Part shown: piece by piece, positions 6,516-10,491 of the stretch | How positions within the stretch are numbered: the first letter of the stretch is position 1 | How the letters are laid out: each line of letters begins with the position of its first letter | Source: Baffinella frigidus | Taxonomy: Eukaryota; Cryptophyceae; Cryptomonadales; Baffinellaceae | Assembly: GCA_026770585.1 (NCBI GenBank) | Contig: MU646515.1 | Span: 458,232-468,722 of the forward strand | Direction: 5' to 3' | DNA length: 10,491 nt | Notes under the pieces: generated by a model | Told to the model about the DNA's origin: nothing | What the model saw: the letters and a program-made list of their open reading frames with translations, nothing else | Database searches by the model: none | Made by a program: the position numbers and the translations under genes

Positions 6516-6631
6516 GGACCCCCTCCTAGGACCACCGTAGGGCCCTAGGGATAGGCCTACTGAGGTTCTTCGAGCTCCCAACATAGGCGGACACTGGAAC
6601 TGCTTCTGCAGAAAAGCCATGGTTCCTTTCT
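6516..6631 (+). repeat. M1 internal fragment joined to M2 left half
   Basis: 6519-6561 matches the middle of M1 (CCTCCTAGGACCACCGTAGG, GCCCTAGGGATAGGCCTACT). 6561-6631 then continues as M2 (GAGGTTCTTCGAGCTCCCAA, CATAGGCGGACACTGGAACT). Both lack their ends, and the joint falls where the two families share AGG/CCT-rich sequence. This is a chimera of two families, probably made by recombination or by nested insertion followed by deletion. Confidence 0.7.
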
Positions 6632-6860
6632 AGCTCTGCCTCACCCGGGTCGGCGGACTATTCTCCAGTTGACATGCTGGGTGCGCGGTACAAATCCGAC
6701 AACTTTGGGGCGGGAAACAGCCCGGGTTCACCAACTGAGTCAGCCCGAAATAGAGTGAGACCCAGAATAGACTGAGGCAGAGCTAGGTCTTCTCTGCCCA
6801 CGCTTGCTTGGGTTTGCGACGTGCTCGAAAAATGAGGCTGCACTCAGGGCGTGAGGGAGA
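6630..6860. other. Inverted-repeat-bounded unassigned stretch
   Basis: CTAGCTCTGCCTCA (6630-6643) is perfectly complementary to 6773-6786, bounding about 157 bp. Inside, a frame on each strand is open for about 45-60 codons without a recognisable motif. Neither is convincing. The remainder to 6860 shows nothing I can name. Confidence 0.4.
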
Positions 6861-7544
6861 ATGAATCTATTGAATCTTCATGATCGGCTGCCACGCACCA
6901 CTCCCTTGCTTCAGAGGATCGGAAGCTTTCGGGTGGAAGCGGGATCAAAGTTGAGGGTTCTACCTTCCAGCAGACGGAGAAGAGCTGGAGAAGTTGAGTC
7001 TGTTCATGTGTTCCACCATCCCGACCTGCTTGCGTGTGAGAGAGGATGGTGTGAGATGGTGGGTCACGGCACGAGCCAGGGCCCAGCGATGCGCAACAAC
7101 TGCTGGCAGCAGCGAGCACCAACACTCATGGAGGCAGTGCTTGAGTTTGCCAGGAACCAGACGGCAACCCTCCGGAGGTTCCGAAAAGGTCACCATCGAG
7201 TCTCTCGCATCGTGGGGGTGGCGCTCACCAGGTCGCCCTGCCCCGGTCGCTGCTTGAAAAGCTGCGCGCGCACTCCGACCGGCCTGCTCGCGCTTGGAAC
7301 CGTCCGCTCCAGGGAGCTACCGTCGTTGCGGGGCATGCTCTTGACCATTATGACGGCTCAAACCTTTGCGCGAGCTCCTCGTCGACGTGTTTGTTGCTCG
7401 GCGTGTTCCGTGGGAGGATCCGAAATGGAAGCTGTACGAAGGTCCACGTCGTGCTTTTTGCTTTGGTGTGGGAGACACGGTTCTGCAAATAGAATCCTTC
7501 CGACTGGCTTGCTACAAATAGATCCTCCAAATAGACGCTTCTAG
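6861..7544 (+). CDS. Longest ORF in the window, hypothetical, doubtful
   Basis: A 227-codon ORF from ATG to TAG. Its translation is rich in Arg, Ser, Cys and Leu, with no signal peptide, transmembrane segment or motif that I recognise. The region is GC-rich, so long ORFs arise by chance. Other frames on both strands are open here too (for example minus 6844-7125 and 6960-7196). From 7145 on, a different pair of + frames reads more like protein (see the next entry), which weakens this ORF. I keep it only because it is the longest candidate and lies in the least repetitive part of the window. Confidence 0.15.
   Translation: MNLLNLHDRLPRTTPLLQRIGSFRVEAGSKLRVLPSSRRRRAGEVESVHVFHHPDLLACERGWCEMVGHGTSQGPAMRNNCWQQRAPTLMEAVLEFARNQTATLRRFRKGHHRVSRIVGVALTRSPCPGRCLKSCARTPTGLLALGTVRSRELPSLRGMLLTIMTAQTFARAPRRRVCCSACSVGGSEMEAVRRSTSCFLLWCGRHGSANRILPTGLLQIDPPNRRF
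7145..7518 (+). pseudogene. Possible frame-broken coding relic
   Basis: Frame 2 is open from a TGA at 7142-7144. It reads protein-like sequence including LPRSLLEKLRAHSDRPARAW and GATVVAGHALDHYDG to about 7350. From about 7350 frame 1 takes over with LRELLVDVFVARRVPWEDPK and GDTVLQIESFRLACYK, ending at TAG 7519-7521. Both segments have balanced charge, mixed hydrophobics and G/C-rich third positions, unlike the overlapping Arg/Ser-rich frame. A one- or two-base shift near 7350 would explain the change. There is no start codon and no recognised family, so a chance impression is possible. Confidence 0.25.
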
Positions 7545-7563
7545 AGCCTCTAGAGCGGGCGAT

Positions 7564-7773
7564 ATGAGTGTGCCCAACTCTTGGGCACACCCATCCGTGG
7601 TAGTAAAAGTGTCTTTGTCTCCTCGTGGTGATACCGGTAGTAAAGGGGGTGTGCCGCACCCTTTGATTAGTTTTAAGCGTTTTAAGGATGCAATGCGTGT
7701 AGTAAAGCGTGCTGTTAGGGCACGTGTTGCGTCCCATAATAGATTTTTTTTGCTCGGTTCCGTAACAAATTGA
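7564..7773 (+). CDS. Small basic ORF, 69 codons, hypothetical
   Basis: ATG to TGA. The first residues are MSVPNSWAHPSVVVKVSLSP. The C-terminal half is Lys/Arg-rich (FKRFKDAMRVVKRAVRARVA) and ends FFLLGSVTN. From about codon 13 most codons end in T or A (CGT for Arg, GTA, GGT, GAT), in contrast with the GC-ending sequence upstream. The same frame is open back to the TAG at 7519-7521, so an upstream exon or a read-through stop cannot be excluded. No homology is recognised. It could be a small gene, an exon, or the tail of a decayed element. Confidence 0.25.
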   Translation: MSVPNSWAHPSVVVKVSLSPRGDTGSKGGVPHPLISFKRFKDAMRVVKRAVRARVASHNRFFLLGSVTN

Positions 7774-7794
7774 ACAAATTGAATTGAATTTCCA

Positions 7795-8405
7795 AGTGAC
7801 CCCGACCCATGTGAGTCTGTGACCCACACCCTGACCTCAGCTGACCCAAACGAGTCCCGTGAAAGGACCGGCCCAAAGTGGGTCACCTTGGGTCGGGGTC
7901 ACCAGTTTTTCAGCCGCCCTTGGGTCACCGGTGGGTCGGCAAGTGACCCAGGCAGCCAGGGTCGACCCATTGGGCCGACCCACGTGGGCCGACCCAGTGG
8001 GTCAACCCAGGATGATCCACTCACCTGGGCCGACCCAACGCCACCCGTGGGTCGGCCCACGGCCACCTTGGGTCGGCCCATTTGGACCCCCCCCCGGCAA
8101 AAGTTGACAAAATGGCTCCAACCATCCGGGCATTTTTCCAGCTGACCCAGCTGACCCAGCCTGGGTCGACCCAGGTGGGTCGACCCGCGGGCTGCCCCGC
8201 CCTTGGGTCACCCGTGGGTCGGCCCACGGGTCGCCCTGGGTCGACCCAGGCGGGCCGACCCACGTGGGCCGCGGGTCGGTCCGCGGGTCGACCCACCGGG
8301 TCTGGGTCACCCCAAATTTGACCGCCCTTGGGTCGACCCGGCAAAACTGGGTCGACCCACACGGGATCGACCCAATATTTGGGTCGACCCACACAGGGTC
8401 GACCC
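7795..8405. repeat. Dense array of the palindrome GGGTCGACCC and variants
   Basis: Exact GGGTCGACCC starts at 7959, 8163, 8177, 8238, 8285, 8330, 8349, 8381 and 8396. GGGCCGACCC or GGGTCGGCCC occurs at 7972, 7986, 8027, 8049, 8070, 8216 and 8252, and half-sites such as GTGACCC or GGGTCACC fill most gaps. Spacing is irregular (14 to 50 bp), so this is not a simple tandem repeat. Translations on all frames are repeated GRP/WVDP-like peptides that simply read out the motif. The array is flanked by AT-rich DNA on both sides. Confidence 0.9.
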
Positions 8406-8412
8406 CACTGTG

Positions 8413-8867
8413 CAAATTTCATAATCGGAGGTCATAATATAGATTTGTAAAGTCGTTACTGATCGTTTCTGGTACAAATTTTAAAACTATTGGCTTTTCA
8501 TAAAGGAATTGGAGCCGTTTCGAGTTTTAAATGAGGTGAATTTTATAATTTGTACATGAGCCTCATTAAGGCTGACTTGTGGTTCGGTGTGTGTTCAGTG
8601 AGCATGGGAGCGATGTCGCATACCTTCACCCACCCCAAGAGAACCAACCCTTTATCCCCTCTTCACGAGCCTCTGCACTGGAAAGCTAAACGCGATCCGA
8701 AAGCAAAAATTCTTTCTCTGCAGATCCCTTCTACGGAACGGCGTGTCGTTGGCATATGTTGGGCGGAATTAAAACCTAAAGGACCTACCACGAAAGCGAC
8801 TTTACCAAGGGGTCTCCATTCCCTGTTGACTTTACAAATATAGTTATGACCTCCCACTATTAAATTA
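8413..8867. mobile_element. Candidate inverted-repeat-bounded element
   Basis: 8413-8454 and 8828-8867 are reverse complements at roughly 80%, including exact GACTTTACAAAT and TATGACCTCC blocks. The 455-bp interval is AT-rich at its left (with a second 15-bp inverted pair, 8472-8486 with 8541-8555, one mismatch) and contains an M2 half at 8661-8788. An ORF at 8550-8843 spans the M2 part and has no start context of note. The layout resembles a decayed MITE or fold-back element carrying an M2 insertion; no target duplication was found. Confidence 0.5.
8661..8788 (+). repeat. M2 family, right half
   Basis: About 92% identical to 8953-9082. Contains CACGAGCCTCTGCACTGG, CGCGATCCGAAAGCAAAAAT, CTTCTACGGAACGGCGTGTC, GTTGGCATATGTTGGG and AAAACCTAAAGGACCT. 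The peptide read on + includes STERRVVGICWAELKPKGP. The reverse complement of M2 left halves is similar along its length, so the two M2 halves are diverged copies of one arm. Confidence 0.82.
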
Positions 8868-8952
8868 TGGCGTTGAGATCTCAAACGGTGACGGATGGTC
8901 TCGTCCCCGTTCTTCCCACAGGCGCAAGTGCGGGTGCTGCGCCAGCTGCCTT

Positions 8953-9082
8953 TTCACGAGCCTCTGCACTGGAGAGCGAAACGCGATCCGAAAGCAAAAA
9001 TGCTTTCTCTGCAAATCCCTTCTACGGAACGGCGTGTCGTTGGCATATGTTGGGATAAATTAGAACCTAACGGACTTAAAGG
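8953..9082 (+). repeat. M2 family, right half
   Basis: Second right-half copy in the same orientation and reading frame as 8661-8788. Peptide differences (K/R, I/M, AE/DK, K/E, K/N) are mostly replacements, which is what neutral repeat decay would give rather than protein conservation. It is preceded by GGGTGCTGCGCCAGCTGCC, which recurs at about 9225. Confidence 0.82.
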
Positions 9083-9288
9083 CTCTGCCCTGCGCCTGCG
9101 ATTTCCGCGAACGCCGGCCAAGGCCCACACACAAGCGCCGGCCAAGGCCCACACACAACCGAGAGAGAACTTACCTTCATTAGTCAATCATCGAGGCTCG
9201 TCACCTGTCCGACCGAGGCTCACAGGTGCTGCGCCAGCTGCCTCTGCCCTGCGCCTGTGATTTCCGCGAACGAGCCATGCGACCAATA
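9083..9288. repeat. GC-rich direct and tandem repeats
   Basis: GCGCCGGCCAAGGCCCACAC plus ACAA occurs twice in tandem (9112-9158, 24-bp unit). CTCTGCCCTGCGCCTG, a C or T, then GATTTCCGCGAACG occurs at 9083-9113 and 9242-9272. GGTGCTGCGCCAGCTGCC occurs at about 8933 and 9225. The duplicated blocks suggest a segmental duplication of about 160-290 bp, partly rearranged. There is no convincing gene. Confidence 0.65.
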
Positions 9289-9406
9289 CAGGGGTACCTC
9301 GCTCATAAGAAACCGCCCCCCCCCTAAGGACCACCATAGGGCCCTAGGTACGGTCCTACAGTAGGGTCCTAGGGGGGGTTGGTTTCTTATGAGCGAGGTA
9401 CCCCTG
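9289..9406. mobile_element. M1 element, full length
   Basis: A 118-bp copy with the cleanest arms in the window: CAGGGGTACCTCGCTCATAA GAAACC on the left and GGTTTC TTATGAGCGAGGTACCCCTG on the right, flanked by TA (9287-9288 and 9407-9408). This is probably the youngest M1 copy here, as judged by arm identity. Confidence 0.9.
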
Positions 9407-9470
9407 TAAAGGACCCCTCGCCAGAGCAAGTCGCGCGCAAGATCCCCGGGGGTGTTCATGTGCCTGGGCC

Positions 9471-9578
9471 TTGAGGTCCTATAGGTCCTTTAGGTCCGTT
9501 AGGTTCTTCGAGCTCCCAACATAGGCGGACACCGGAACTTGTTCTGCAGAAAGGCCATGCTTGCTTTCGGATCACATA
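9471..9578 (+). repeat. M2 family, left half with extended 9-mer tip
   Basis: The tip is four consecutive variants of the 9-mer TTAGGTCCT (TGAGGTCCT, ATAGGTCCT, TTAGGTCCG, TTAGGTTCT), followed by CGAGCTCCCAACATAGGCGG, GGAACTTGTTCTGCAGAAAG and GCTTTCGGATCACAT. The tip array is longer than in other copies, so its length varies between copies. Confidence 0.8.
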
Positions 9579-9796
9579 TGCAACGGCTGTGGGCATGGCG
9601 TACCACCGTGGGGGCGGTGAGCAGCTGCGGGAGCGGGGTGTCAAGGAGCTGTTGGCACTCACGCCATAAGTTGACGGGCTTGACCTATCAATTTGGGGGT
9701 ATCTCTCTTACACCCGTCGCGTGTCTTGACACGGGGCAAGCACGGTCTTGGTCACGAGGGGTGCCTTGACGTCGTGGGCGCATGCGAGAGAGAGGG
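9579..9796. other. Unassigned stretch
   Basis: About 220 bp. One + frame (ending with TAA near 9669) reads GMAYHRGGGEQLRERGVKEL then LALTP, which has a protein-like look, but it runs into the M2 repeat upstream and has no clear start. Other frames are also open. I note it without calling a gene. Confidence 0.3.
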
Positions 9797-9830
9797 ATGG
9801 AGGGAGGGAGGGAGGGAGGGAGGGAGGGAG
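9797..9830 (+). repeat. (GGAG)n microsatellite
   Basis: About eight tandem GGGA/GGAG units, preceded by a GA-rich run (9786-9794). A further GA run lies at about 9944-9958. Confidence 0.95.
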
Positions 9831-10023
9831 GATCCACTTCCGGTGGATGAAGTGGAGGATGTCTTTTTCTTCTTGTGGTTCTTGTTGTCTACGAGAGAGA
9901 AACTTACTAAAACCAAGGGAGAAAGGGAGGGTGAGCTCTAGGGCGAGAGAGAGAGAGGGTGCAAATGGCCATCGAGGTAGCATTCAAAGTCTTGTTCTCG
10001 TGTCTCACGTTGAGGTGGTCGTA

Positions 10024-10062
10024 GGGTTCAGGGTTAGATTTATGGTTTAGGGTTTAGGGTTT
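10024..10062 (+). repeat. Telomere-like patch, G-rich strand +
   Basis: GGGTTCAGGGTTAGATTTAT followed by GGTTTAGGGTTTAGGG. Short, with the same strand orientation as the tracts at 1332 and 3822, but opposite to the tract that follows. Confidence 0.85.
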
Positions 10063-10133
10063 CGGCAATCATCCACCCGGGGCATGGAACCTGGTGCCAC
10101 GGCGGGTGCCTGATTGACTAAACCCTAAACCAT
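10042..10133. repeat. Head-to-head inverted junction between telomere-like tracts
   Basis: ATGGTTTAGGGTTTA at about 10042 is mirrored by TAAACCCTAAACCAT at 10119-10133. The inner arms CAATCATCCACCCG and CGGGTGCCTGATTG also pair with few mismatches around a short centre. The G-rich strand therefore switches from + to - across about 55 bp of non-telomeric sequence. It could be a fused pair of telomere-like ends or an inversion breakpoint. Confidence 0.7.
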
Positions 10134-10400
10134 AAAAGATAAACCATAAATCACAAATCATAAAACCTGAACCCTAACCCCTGACCCCTAACCCCTAACC
10201 CCTTACCGTAAACCGTAAACCGTAAACCGTAAACCCTAAACCCAAAATTCTGAACCCTAAACCCTAAACCCTAAACTGTAAACCCTACACCCTAAAACCC
10301 AAATCCTAAACCCTAAATCCCAAAGCGTAAACCGTAAACCGTAAACCGTAAACCGTAAACCGTAAACCACAAACCCTAAACCACAAACCCTCAACCCTCA
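10117..10400 (-). repeat. Telomere-like tract, C-rich on + strand, mixed variants
   Basis: Complement-type heptamers: CCCTAAA units mixed with runs of CCGTAAA (about four near 10204-10232 and about six near 10325-10366). Other variants include CCCTAAC and CACAAAC. The CCGTAAA runs are pure where they occur, again showing block-wise homogenisation. Confidence 0.9.
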
Positions 10401-10491
10401 ACGCTCAACGCTCAACGCTCAACGCTCAACGCTCAACGCTCAACGCTCAACGCTCAACGCTCAACGCTCAACGCTCAACGCTCAACGCTCA
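10401..10491 (-). repeat. 13 exact copies of ACGCTCA
   Basis: Exactly 13 heptamers ACGCTCA (minus strand TGAGCGT) with no mismatch, running off the window edge. Same period as the telomere repeat and grading in through ACCCTCA, so it is likely an amplified telomere-variant unit rather than an unrelated satellite. Confidence 0.95.

Noticed and set aside
8002-8422. Overlapping ORFs of 133-137 codons on the minus strand with VGRPTW/WVDP repeats
   Set aside because: They simply read out the GGGTCGACCC array; every frame gives a similar repeated peptide.
9693-9983. ORFs over the GGAG run, including a serine/proline repeat on the minus strand
   Set aside because: The repetitive peptide comes from the microsatellite; no flanking conserved sequence supports a protein.
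10401-10491. Evenly spaced short repeats resembling a CRISPR-like or satellite array
   Set aside because: There are no spacers, and the unit is a 7-bp variant grading into telomere-type heptamers.

Overview
This is eukaryotic, repeat-dense, mostly non-coding DNA. The main clue is long runs of the heptamer TTTAGGG on the + strand (its complement after 10117). TTTAGGG is the telomere repeat of land plants and of several algal lineages, including dinoflagellates, chromerids and cryptophytes. No prokaryotic gene, operon, rRNA, tRNA or recognisable conserved protein was found. A microalgal subtelomeric or interstitial telomere-rich region is the most economical reading, but the species cannot be fixed from this window.

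Layout. 1-95 is a 32-bp tandem repeat. 96-1290 is packed with copies of a short palindromic element (family M1, about 118 bp, flanked by TA), fragments of a second dispersed family (M2) and an unnamed repeat. 1332-2150 is a degenerate telomere-like tract. 2150-2550 is low-complexity or unassigned and holds a (TC)18 microsatellite. 2551-2707 is the one full-length M2 element. 2765-3596 is a cluster of inverted-repeat elements: a 112-bp hairpin, two opposite copies of a roughly 100-bp TA-flanked element (M3), an 18-bp inverted pair and a 145-bp near-perfect hairpin. 3822-4225 is a second telomere-like tract, with blocks of perfect TTTAGGG and of the variant TTAAGGG.

4299-5460 is an old tandem array interrupted by three M1 copies and one M2 fragment. 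5476-6050 is GC-rich minisatellite. 6051-6225 is a TTTTGGG/TTTGGGG-rich telomere-like patch. 6240-7560 is the least repetitive stretch and holds weak coding candidates, including what may be a frame-broken gene relic. 7564-7773 is a small basic ORF of different codon character. 7795-8405 is a dense array of the palindrome GGGTCGACCC and variants. 8413-8867 is bounded by inverted arms and contains an M2 half; a second M2 half lies at 8953-9082. An M1 copy lies at 9289-9406 and an M2 copy at 9471-9578. The window ends in a head-to-head pair of telomere-like tracts (10024-10062 and 10117-10491) around a hairpin, finishing in 13 exact copies of ACGCTCA.

No genes here visibly work together. The content is a record of small non-autonomous elements inserting into each other and of telomere-type heptamers being amplified and locally homogenised. 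The most interesting signals are the families of TA-flanked palindromic elements, the palindrome array, the patchwise telomere-variant blocks and a shared junction sequence at the edges of telomere-like tracts.
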